The translations under genes were made by a program, and so were the position numbers. Positions 57,817 to 64,000 of a stretch of 64,000 bases of DNA are shown one piece after another. Every line of letters starts with the position of its first letter. Within the stretch, counting starts at the first letter, position 1. The stretch is taken from contig JAJYDT010000005.1 of NCBI GenBank assembly GCA_021777335.1, positions 23,850 through 87,849 on the forward strand. The letters are read 5' to 3'. The notes under the pieces were generated by a model. The model ran no database searches. It was not told the origin of the DNA and worked only from the letters and a program-made list of their open reading frames with translations. The stretch is from Pseudomonadota bacterium (GTDB taxonomy: Bacteria > Pseudomonadota > Gammaproteobacteria > Acidiferrobacterales > Acidiferrobacteraceae).

Positions 57817-58553
57817 ATCGCGGACAGGGATTTTCCGAGGAATTTCTCAACTCCTTTATCGATAATCAGCTTGATCCCGAGGAAAAGGCGCGCGCGTATG
57901 TGTTGCTGAGTAATGATGAAGAGTTCAATCGGCGTGTCTGTGAGCTGCGCAAGGTTCGCGACCTCGTGCAACTCGCCTTCAAGGAAGTTGTGGTCACCCA
58001 TAGTCCGGACCGGAAGACAACGGGGTGGGTGTGGGGCAACATCCGACGTCATGCGCTCGCGATCGGGCTGCTGCTTATCGGTATGGCAATCGGTTGGGGC
58101 TTCCGCACTGACGTATCGTTGGGAAGCAACGGGCCGGTCGCGGATCAGGCAATACTGCATCGGCAAGCGGTCTTGGGGGAACGTGCGGAAACGAAGGTGC
58201 TGTTCCATCTGAACAGTGGCCGGCGCCGGCGCATGCGCGAGGTCCTCGATGAGGCACAGAACCTGTTGCGTCTGTACCACGCGGAAAAACGTCCGGCCAG
58301 GGTCGAGATCATCGCCAACGGGGCCGGCATCAACCTGCTGCGGCTGCATCACTCGCCATTTGCGGCACGTATCCGGGTGATGCATGAAAAATACCCCAAT
58401 CTGACGTTCGCCGCCTGCCAGGACACAATCGACCGGCTGATCAGTCAGCAGAATATCCATCCGCATCTGCTTCCTGAGGCGACCATCGTGCCATCCGGGG
58501 TGGCTCAGATCATCCGTCTGCAGCAACGTGGATGGACCTATATCCGCGTGTGA
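57813..58553 (+). CDS. Membrane anti-sigma factor with periplasmic DsrE-like domain
   Basis: The 246-residue protein has an anti-sigma N-terminal helix bundle (FSEEFLNSFIDNQLDPEEKA, up to about 60, without the HxxxCxxC zinc motif), a transmembrane segment at 80-97 (HALAIGLLLIGMAIGWGF), and a C-terminal DsrE-fold domain (127-246). Its pattern is VEIIANGAGINLL, LTFAACQDTIDRL with Cys202, then VPSGVAQIIRLQQRGWTYIR. GGAGGG lies four bases before ATG 57813. I infer that a sulfur or redox signal at the DsrE domain releases the sigma factor. Confidence 0.85.
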   Translation: MNRGQGFSEEFLNSFIDNQLDPEEKARAYVLLSNDEEFNRRVCELRKVRDLVQLAFKEVVVTHSPDRKTTGWVWGNIRRHALAIGLLLIGMAIGWGFRTDVSLGSNGPVADQAILHRQAVLGERAETKVLFHLNSGRRRRMREVLDEAQNLLRLYHAEKRPARVEIIANGAGINLLRLHHSPFAARIRVMHEKYPNLTFAACQDTIDRLISQQNIHPHLLPEATIVPSGVAQIIRLQQRGWTYIRV

Positions 58554-58972
58554 TCCTGCGTGCGCTCGCGGGAGTGCTCGCCCTGAGCGGCGTGGTGTTC
58601 GCGGCAACGTATCCTCCGCAACGCGTGGTCTACGACATCGACAGCGGCGCACGTGCCAACTGGGACATTACGCTCAAGAACATCCACAACCACATCGAGG
58701 CGGTCGGCCCCTCACGCATCAGCCTGATCGCCGTTGTCCATGGACGCGCCGTCCGGCTGTTCGAGCGGGCGCACACCGATCCTAAACTCAATCACCGCTT
58801 GGAAGCATTGCTTGCGCTCGGAGTTCGCATCCGGTTAAGCCAGGACGCGCTGATGGAGCGCGGGCTGCGCCCGGACGAGCTCGTCGACCGGGGACAGTGG
58901 GTGCTCGTGAAAAGCGGGGCCGCCGAGATCGTGCGTCTTGAGCGACGGGGCTATATCTACATCAAACCTTAA
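58550..58972 (+). CDS. Secreted DsrE-like protein, Ser in place of the family Cys
   Basis: The 140-residue protein has a signal peptide (ALAGVLALSGVVFA, cleavage near 19) and a DsrE fold: VVYDIDSGARANWDITLKNI, RISLIAVVHGRAV, GVRIRLSQDALMERG and VLVKSGAAEIVRLERRGYIY. Ser97 stands where Cys202 of the anti-sigma protein stands. The likely start is GTG 58550, overlapping the anti-sigma stop by four bases (GTGA); ATG 58532 is also possible. It closes the three-gene operon. Confidence 0.82.
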   Translation: MILRALAGVLALSGVVFAATYPPQRVVYDIDSGARANWDITLKNIHNHIEAVGPSRISLIAVVHGRAVRLFERAHTDPKLNHRLEALLALGVRIRLSQDALMERGLRPDELVDRGQWVLVKSGAAEIVRLERRGYIYIKP

Positions 58973-59396
58973 GGGAAGGCCGCCGCCCGGACTGCCGGAA
59001 GCGCCAGTAATCGGCCAGGATCCGGTCGTGGTCGAATGCGAGACCCACAGGCGGTGCAGCCGGGTCGATCACAATGACACCCTTCGCGTCATCGGCGGCC
59101 ACGGGGGTACCGTGCGCGCTTCCGATGAAAACCACGGAAACGGTATGACCGCGCGGATCGCGTGAGGGCTCAGAGTAACAGTACAGTAGTTCCTCGAGCG
59201 CCACAGCGAGCCCGGTCTCTTCGGTCGCCTCCCGGACCGCAGCCTGCTCCAGCCGCTCCCCGCAATCGACAAAACCGCCAGGCAAGGCGAAACCGAAGGG
59301 CTTGTGGGCGCGCTCGACAAGCACAATGGGTCTGCCGGGACGATCGCCAAGTTCGATGATGACATCGACGGTCAGTAACGGGGTGGACGGCGGCAT
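58962..59396 (-). CDS. NUDIX hydrolase
   Basis: The 144-residue protein has a full Nudix box: Gly-Gly at 40-41, then VDCGERLEQAA, REATEETGL, matching Gx5Ex7REUxEExGU. It hydrolyses nucleoside diphosphates linked to another group; ADP-ribose- or NADH-type substrates are typical, but no substrate-specific motif is seen. Its end overlaps the convergent DsrE-like gene by 11 bases. Confidence 0.93.
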   Translation of the reverse strand: MPPSTPLLTVDVIIELGDRPGRPIVLVERAHKPFGFALPGGFVDCGERLEQAAVREATEETGLAVALEELLYCYSEPSRDPRGHTVSVVFIGSAHGTPVAADDAKGVIVIDPAAPPVGLAFDHDRILADYWRFRQSGRRPSLKV

Positions 59397-59779
59397 GCGG
59401 GCGGCATCCTTAAAAAAAACCGATTAAAACAGGATTTTCCATTTTAGTTATTAGTATGATATAAATCAAATAGTTATTACAATATAATGGGTCTCTTTCC
59501 AGAGATAATTTTTCGAAAATCATTCCTTTGGTTCAGCTCCCAACGAAAAAACTGGGCCAAAGCCGGTTTTTGGCGACCCGTCAGACCTCCGGCTGGACAC
59601 GAAAAGCCGTTATACGGCGGCCCGCATCATGCTACAATGGGTTCTCCGGCATAAACGCAATAAAAACAATGGGTAGATTTGTGTTCCTAATGAAATGATC
59701 TATCGATGGTCTACACTACCTGGAATGGCTGCTCACGTTGTTTAACCCTTATCTACTTGTCACGTAATGGTGCGCCTAA
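59397..59779. other. AT-rich regulatory region upstream of the desaturase
   Basis: About 380 bases, much more AT-rich than the rest of the window, between divergent genes. It contains the FNR-like site and several T/A tracts near 59401-59520. No gene was found. The long non-coding upstream region suggests complex control of the desaturase. Confidence 0.7.
59456..59469. promoter_or_regulatory. FNR/CRP-family-like binding site
   Basis: ATGAT-ATAA-ATCAA matches the FNR consensus TTGAT-N4-ATCAA at nine of ten defined positions. It lies 310 bases upstream of the desaturase start and 60 bases upstream of the NUDIX gene on the other strand, so either could be the target. Confidence 0.5.
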
Positions 59780-60967
59780 ATGATTGATGGTCTACTGAAT
59801 CTGCCTTGGTGGGGCGACATCCTCGCCGCTCTGGCCATGACCCATCTGACAATCGTCAGCGTCACGATCTATCTCCATCGGCACCAGACGCACCGGGCGC
59901 TTGATCTGCATCCGGCAGTGGCGCACGTCTTCCGGTTCTGGCTGTGGATCAGCACAGGCATGCTGACGAAGGAATGGGTTGCCATTCACCGCAAACACCA
60001 CGCGAAATGCGAAACCGACGAAGATCCTCATAGCCCGAAGATATTCGGCATACGCAAAGTGCTGTGGCAGGGCGCGGAGCTTTACCGGACCGAGGCCAAG
60101 AACCAAGAAACACTCAACAAGTACGGCCATAATACGCCAGACGACTGGATGGAGCGGCATGTGTATCTGCCGCTCAATACCAAGGGCATCCTGTTCATGC
60201 TGCTGATCGATCTCGCGCTCTTTGGCGTCATTGGCATATCGATCTGGGCAGTGCAGATGATGTGGATCCCGTTCTTCGCGGCTGGCGTGATCAATGGTAT
60301 CGGGCACTTCGCGGGCTACCGGAATTATGAATGCCCGGACCAGTCCACGAACATCGTGCCTTTCGGTTTTTTGATCGGAGGCGAAGAGCTGCATAACAAC
60401 CACCATGCCTATGCAAGCTCGGCCAAATTCTCCTCGAAATGGTGGGAGTTCGACCTGGGCTGGGGCTACATCCGGTTATTCGAGATGCTCGGTCTTGCCA
60501 AAGTCCGCAAGGTCGCCCCAGTGCCTCATTTCAACCTGAACAAGCAAAGATGTGACATCGACACGGTACGGGCGGTGGTCATCAACCGGTTCCAGGTCAT
60601 GGCGCACTTTGCCGCCGAGGTGCTCCATCCTGTCCACCGTGAAGAGTTGAGCAAGGTCGACCCGCGGGATCGCGAGCAATGGACGCTGCTCAAACGGGCC
60701 CGGTGGCTGCTGACGCGCGAACCCACGCTGATTGACGAGGCGGGGCGCAAGCGCCTCAATCTGGCACTGCAGCACAGCGGTGCCCTGAAAACGGTGTACA
60801 TAATGAAGGAGCGGCTCCAAGACATCTGGAAACGATCTGCCGCGACGCACGAACAGCTACGTCACGCCCTCGAGGAGTGGTGCACACAGGCAGAGGGCAC
60901 CGGAATTCAGGCGTTGCGGGAATTCTCTCTGCGCCTGAAAACTTACTCGGTTACTCCCGTCAACTGA
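59780..60967 (+). CDS. Acyl-CoA/acyl-lipid delta-9 fatty acid desaturase
   Basis: The 395-residue integral membrane di-iron enzyme has three His boxes: HRHQTH at 33-38, HRKHH at 70-74, and HNNHH in EELHNNHHAYASS near 204. It uses O2 to insert a double bond into fatty acyl chains (DesA/stearoyl-CoA type). Hydrophobic segments lie near 17-31, 45-61, 136-155 and 160-172. A longer-than-usual hydrophilic C-terminus (about 250-395) is present. The upstream FNR-like site fits oxygen control. Confidence 0.92.
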   Translation: MIDGLLNLPWWGDILAALAMTHLTIVSVTIYLHRHQTHRALDLHPAVAHVFRFWLWISTGMLTKEWVAIHRKHHAKCETDEDPHSPKIFGIRKVLWQGAELYRTEAKNQETLNKYGHNTPDDWMERHVYLPLNTKGILFMLLIDLALFGVIGISIWAVQMMWIPFFAAGVINGIGHFAGYRNYECPDQSTNIVPFGFLIGGEELHNNHHAYASSAKFSSKWWEFDLGWGYIRLFEMLGLAKVRKVAPVPHFNLNKQRCDIDTVRAVVINRFQVMAHFAAEVLHPVHREELSKVDPRDREQWTLLKRARWLLTREPTLIDEAGRKRLNLALQHSGALKTVYIMKERLQDIWKRSAATHEQLRHALEEWCTQAEGTGIQALREFSLRLKTYSVTPVN

Positions 60968-60973
60968 GGCACT

Positions 60974-61004
60974 CATCCCGTCCTGATTACATCGGGACGG
61001 GATG
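60974..61004. terminator. Bidirectional hairpin between convergent desaturase and DGQHR genes
   Basis: CATCCCGTCC (60974-60983) and GGACGGGATG (60995-61004) form a perfect 10-bp stem with an 11-base loop. It sits in the 50-base gap between the two convergent genes. There is no T tract. Confidence 0.55.
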
Positions 61005-61017
61005 TCCACACTGAAGA

Positions 61018-62136
61018 TCACTTCCGCGCCCGGGTCTCGATACCTGCGAAGCGCGCAAGTTCGCGGTGTACCCGCCCAACCCGCTCCACCTGCCCCTTCG
61101 CCGGAAAACGCTCATAGAAGCCGTCCGACCGGAATTCCCGTTTTTGCGTGGTCCACGGCTGCAGACGCTGCGTCCAGCGATCCAGCCGCCCCGCCTCGGG
61201 CTCGGTATCCTTGGCAGCGAGATCAGCGCACACCCGGATCATCGCCTTGAGGGTTACCGGTTTTGTGACCATGTACTGCGCATGACCCCACGCCTCGCCC
61301 CATACGCGCTGTGCCGCCTTCAGAAAATCCCTGAGGACGCGATAGTGCCGGTCGCCCTCGCGGCTGGCATCGGCATCCCGCAGCCGGCTCCACTGGCTCG
61401 ATACATAACGATGGACTTCATTGAACAGCTCGGCTTGTAGGATCCATTTCTCCTTCTGGCTGCGACCTCCCAGACGGTTGATCCGATACTGCAGTGGACT
61501 GTCATCCTCGCGGTAGAGTTTCTCGGTCAATCTGGCCGAAAACCGCTTGTCGGGATCGGCCCAGGACACGCGTTCGTACAGATCCACAAGATGGCTCTTG
61601 TTGATGCGCGTTGGCGTCGAGTTGATAATAACAAACATTTCGGCTGCGAAATCCTCGCTACGACCGTCGAACACGATGCACGGAACGTGGATCGTCCGTG
61701 CCTCCTCAGGATGATCATTGAGGTAGAACTCGAGTGCAGCCAGCCGGTGTTGACCATCGATGATGAGGAAGCGTTCGGCGGGCGCCTGAAGATGCCCGAC
61801 ATGCTCTTGGCCTGACAGACTCTGGAAGCGGAGGCGTTCGGGGGTAAACAGGAGAACAGTGCCCGGGATGGGCGGCTGCGTGACCGCCGTCTCATAAAAA
61901 TTCTTGAGCGCCTTCACCTTGGCCCGGGAAAGTTCACGCTGAAACGCGCGGTCGGTCCGTTCAATGCGAGCAATGAACTGGCCGACCTCGTCCGCCTCCC
62001 CAACTGTCTCCGGCGCGATCTGTTTGCCATCACCGTAGAACCGGCTGATGAAACGAACCTTCTTGAGAAGCTCCGATGCGGGATAACTGATAAAGTAGAA
62101 AATGCCGTCTTTTTGTCTTATCTGCGTCGCAAGCAC
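61018..62136 (-). CDS. DGQHR-domain protein (DndB-like)
   Basis: The 372-residue protein has the DGQHR core FLIIDGQHRLAALEFYLNDH near 145-165, IHVPCIVFDGR and VIINSTPTRINKSHLVDLY. The domain is found in DndB, a regulator in DNA phosphorothioation clusters, and in stand-alone proteins linked with defence islands. GTG 62136 is chosen because GGAGG lies seven bases upstream. No dnd genes are present here, so its role is open. A conserved HNH gene lies upstream on the same strand. Confidence 0.87.
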   Translation of the reverse strand: MLATQIRQKDGIFYFISYPASELLKKVRFISRFYGDGKQIAPETVGEADEVGQFIARIERTDRAFQRELSRAKVKALKNFYETAVTQPPIPGTVLLFTPERLRFQSLSGQEHVGHLQAPAERFLIIDGQHRLAALEFYLNDHPEEARTIHVPCIVFDGRSEDFAAEMFVIINSTPTRINKSHLVDLYERVSWADPDKRFSARLTEKLYREDDSPLQYRINRLGGRSQKEKWILQAELFNEVHRYVSSQWSRLRDADASREGDRHYRVLRDFLKAAQRVWGEAWGHAQYMVTKPVTLKAMIRVCADLAAKDTEPEAGRLDRWTQRLQPWTTQKREFRSDGFYERFPAKGQVERVGRVHRELARFAGIETRARK

Positions 62137-62310
62137 GCTCCCACCTCCCGTGATATGGCCCGTGACGAGCTCTGAATTTGGTCGCAAAACCGGGGAAATA
62201 CCGGAACCTGAGCCGGAATCCACCTAAGTTTAGTCTGGAACCCCCGCTCTTGCCATCAACTCACACCGCCGTAAACCACCGCCGGTCAACCCCGAGCGCG
62301 GCAATCCGCA

Positions 62311-62907
62311 TCAGTACGCCGATAGACGCTTGTGCAGAGGACTTGTGCGCGGAAAATGAGCCAGCAGAAACTGCATCTGATCTACCAGCACGCGCCGCCC
62401 CTGAAGATAGATGTATTCCGCATGCGTCGGCACGAAAGGCACCGCGAGAAGCGCGAGCCCGGCCTGCTCCGGCGCCATCCCAGCCTTGTGGTTGTTGCAG
62501 CGCTTGCACGCGGTGACCACATTGTTCCACGAGTCTGTCCCACCCTTACTGAGCGGCGTGACATGATCGCGCGAAAGGTCTCGCGACAGGAACCGCGAAC
62601 CACAGTACAGACAGAGATGTCCATCGCGCGCAAACAGGGCGGGATTGCTGAGCGGCGGGACGTAGGCGGTACGGGACCGGAACAGTGCGCCGCTGTCCCC
62701 ATGGGTCGCGATAATCGAGTTTACTTCGATAACGCTGCGCAATCCGGTGATCGCGCTGTGACCACCGTGCACCCGGTAGAGCAATTCGCCACAGGTGTAC
62801 GCTACCTGACCGAGATGATAGATCCGGACAGCGTCCTGGAAATCAATCCACTCAAGCGGCATACCGGCCACATCGGTTCTCAAAACCTGCTGATTGAGTG
62901 GATGCAT
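62311..62907 (-). CDS. HNH endonuclease family protein
   Basis: The 198-residue protein has an N-terminal conserved part (RTDVAGMPLEWIDFQDAVRI, YHLGQVAYTCGELLYRVHGG) and a C-terminal HNH motif with CLYCGSRFLSRDLSRDHVTP and NNVVTACKRCNNHKAG, two CxxC pairs that bind zinc. Widely conserved in gamma- and betaproteobacteria near ribosomal genes; biological role unknown. ATG 62907 (MHPLNQQVLRTDVAG) matches the family start. Confidence 0.9.
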   Translation of the reverse strand: MHPLNQQVLRTDVAGMPLEWIDFQDAVRIYHLGQVAYTCGELLYRVHGGHSAITGLRSVIEVNSIIATHGDSGALFRSRTAYVPPLSNPALFARDGHLCLYCGSRFLSRDLSRDHVTPLSKGGTDSWNNVVTACKRCNNHKAGMAPEQAGLALLAVPFVPTHAEYIYLQGRRVLVDQMQFLLAHFPRTSPLHKRLSAY

Positions 62908-63006
62908 AAACCCGTCTCCGCCGTCCGAAAACGCTAAAAACAGACATGAAATCAGTCTTGTCTCGCGGCGATTATAGGCATCCGGCCATCTTGATGCAAA
63001 CGCCTC

Positions 63007-63052
63007 GCCTAACACAAAAACCCCGGCTTGAGCCGGGGTTTTTGTGTTAGGC
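63007..63052. terminator. Strong bidirectional terminator, 22-bp perfect stem
   Basis: The arms 63007-63028 and 63031-63052 are perfectly complementary over 22 bp with a 2-base loop (4 bases when unstrained). The GC core CCCCGGCT is flanked by A and T tracts, so it terminates in both directions. It lies downstream of rpmG (transcribed leftwards). Confidence 0.93.
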
Positions 63053-63091
63053 AATCAAGATGGAGCCCCGGGGCACCAGGGGGACATCACA

Positions 63092-63247
63092 TCATTTGAT
63101 CTTGGCCTCGCGGTACACGACATGCTTACGTGCGACCGGATCAAATTTGCGGATCTCGAACTTGTCGGTCATCGTGCGCTTGTTCTTGGTGGTCGTATAG
63201 TAGTGGCCGGTACCGGCGCTGGATACGAGCTTGATCTTGTCACGCAT
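63092..63247 (-). CDS. rpmG: 50S ribosomal protein L33
   Basis: The 51-residue protein starts [20 protein letters not shown], continues [17 protein letters not shown] and ends [10 protein letters not shown], the L33 pattern of proteobacteria (Cys-free type). It lies three bases after rpmB, the standard rpmBG pair. An AAAGG lies just upstream of the start. Confidence 0.97.
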   Translation of the reverse strand: MRDKIKLVSSAGTGHYYTTTKNKRTMTDKFEIRKFDPVARKHVVYREAKIK

Positions 63248-63249
63248 GC

Positions 63250-63486
63250 CTATACCTTTACGCCACTCGCTCGCATCTCCGCGAGCACAACGTCAATGCC
63301 CTTCTTGTCTATTGTCCGCAAAGCAGAATGAGAGATCCGCAGACTGACCCAGCGCTTCTCGCTTGCGACCCAGAGACGCCGCTGATGCAGATTCGGCAGG
63401 AACCGCCGACGCGTCTTGTTGTTTGCGTGCGAGACATTATTGCCCGACATAGGACGCTTTCCCGTCACCTGGCACACCTTCGCCAT
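63250..63486 (-). CDS. rpmB: 50S ribosomal protein L28
   Basis: The 78-residue protein starts [20 protein letters not shown], followed by [20 protein letters not shown] and [16 protein letters not shown], the L28 pattern. ATG 63486 is the family start; the frame continues upstream without homology. It is the first gene of the rpmBG operon. Confidence 0.97.
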   Translation of the reverse strand: MAKVCQVTGKRPMSGNNVSHANNKTRRRFLPNLHQRRLWVASEKRWVSLRISHSALRTIDKKGIDVVLAEMRASGVKV

Positions 63487-63962
63487 GGAGAACCCCAATT
63501 GCAATCGTTGAACGGCGCACAGTATCAGAGTCTGCGGTATTTTGGTAGACCGACCGGCTGCCACAGCCCGGACAGGTCCTGGGGGGGATACCTGCCGCCC
63601 CGCGGCAGTCGACGACCCCGGCCATCCGGAAGCAACGGGTTCAGGGTGGCGAACGTCGCACTGGCGGGTGCTACGAAACATGAGGCGCGCTGATCAGCAA
63701 TACGCGCCCCGGGGGGGTCCCACCGTACAGGTTCCCATTCGAGTTGACATGCCTCCTTCTGAAGGAAGGGGATCCCTGCCGGCGCCTCGCGGTGATTTGC
63801 AAGGTCCTTCGCGGGTTCCTGGCCTGAACGCCTGACTGCGCTGCTCGTCTTTCCACAAGCGTTACTTTCCCGCCGGTCCGACGGGCGTCCATCCGCGAAA
63901 ATGGAACCCTGTCCCCACCCCCGACAAAAGGGGCAAGGACGGCTGCGGCCTGCGCACCCCCT
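63487..63962. other. Region upstream of rpmB, no intact gene recognised
   Basis: About 475 bases. It should contain the rpmBG promoter. On the minus strand the peptide ITARRRQGSPSFRRR near 63750-63800 faintly resembles the C-terminal tail of TnpB-type transposon proteins, but no further homology was seen, and the frame is short. This is reported only as a weak hint of mobile-element debris. Confidence 0.3.
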
Positions 63963-63982
63963 CCCCGCCCTGAAGGGCGGGG
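63963..63982. repeat. GC-rich hairpin at the window edge, possible IS200/IS605-type end
   Basis: CCCCGCCC-TGAA-GGGCGGGG is a perfect 8-bp stem with a TGAA loop. Such subterminal hairpins occur at ends of IS200/IS605-family elements, but they are also found elsewhere. The window ends 18 bases later, so no transposase can be sought. Confidence 0.35.
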
Positions 63983-64000
63983 GGTGCCGCGCGCCGGGTC

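Noticed and set aside
62311..62907. HNH protein as a defence nuclease
   Set aside because: Its N-terminal pattern is that of a widely conserved gamma/betaproteobacterial family near ribosomal genes, so a defence role is not the simplest reading.
1..64000. CRISPR arrays, tRNA, rRNA
   Set aside because: I found no regularly spaced direct repeats and no cloverleaf with CCA other than the tmRNA; no rRNA signature sequence was seen.

Overview
This is a GC-rich, densely packed bacterial chromosome segment with gammaproteobacterial gene order. Diagnostic blocks are tpiA-glmM-folP-ftsH-rlmE, greA/carB/carA/dapB, dnaJ/dnaK/grpE/hrcA beside nadK/recN, fur/bamE/ratB/ratA/smpB/ssrA, xseB/ispA/dxs, epmB/efp/epmA, yihY/wrbA/hda/purM/purN and rpmB/rpmG. 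Several DsrE-like proteins, a TusA and a NifU-like protein hint at a sulfur-metabolising lineage, possibly near Acidiferrobacterales/Ectothiorhodospirales. That placement is inference only.

Layout. 1-11.5 kb (minus strand): start of tpiA (cut by the window edge), glmM, folP, ftsH, rlmE, a DUF4149 membrane protein, greA, carB, carA and dapB. 11.8-16.8 kb: hrcA-grpE-dnaK-dnaJ behind a perfect CIRCE operator, divergent from nadK-recN-GNAT. 20-24 kb: fur, divergent bamE, ratB, ratA, an NSS-type transporter, smpB, and a complete tmRNA gene with promoter and terminator. 24-28 kb: an accessory stretch downstream of ssrA with a truncated NYN-domain gene, an outer-membrane barrel, DUF2147, an SGNH hydrolase and a secreted DsrE-like protein. 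28-35 kb: MscS-type channel, then xseB-ispA-dxs-folE2, a glutamine amidotransferase and a ROK kinase. 35-42 kb: lytic transglycosylase, acylphosphatase, a diguanylate cyclase with an RpfC-like membrane input, the EF-P beta-lysylation cluster, a response regulator with a degenerate GGDEF domain, and dtd.

42-52 kb: a mixed region with an unknown helical protein, a TetR regulator whose mRNA looks leaderless, tusA, a DUF5670 small membrane protein, a PAP2-like protein, a NifU-like protein, tpm, an inositol-phosphatase-family gene, a methyltransferase, an aspartase/fumarase-family gene, yihY and wrbA. 52.7-57 kb: hda, a decayed AI-2E/PerM permease in its ancestral position, a CDP-alcohol phosphatidyltransferase, purM-purN and DUF3108. 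57.2-59 kb: a compact three-gene unit of an ECF sigma factor, a membrane anti-sigma factor fused to a periplasmic DsrE-like domain, and a secreted DsrE paralogue. 59-64 kb: Nudix hydrolase, a fatty acid desaturase behind an FNR-like site, a DGQHR-domain protein, an HNH endonuclease, rpmG and rpmB.

The strongest candidate for an undescribed system is the sigma/anti-sigma-DsrE/DsrE operon at 57.2-59.0 kb. The anti-sigma sensor domain keeps the family's cysteine while the secreted partner has serine at the aligned position, which suggests a sulfur or redox signal relayed across the inner membrane. Other notable items are the RpfC-like input fused to GGDEF, the PerM pseudogene, the leaderless tetR promoter-operator and an orphan 16-bp LacI-type palindrome. 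No CRISPR array, tRNA, rRNA or intact transposase was seen.
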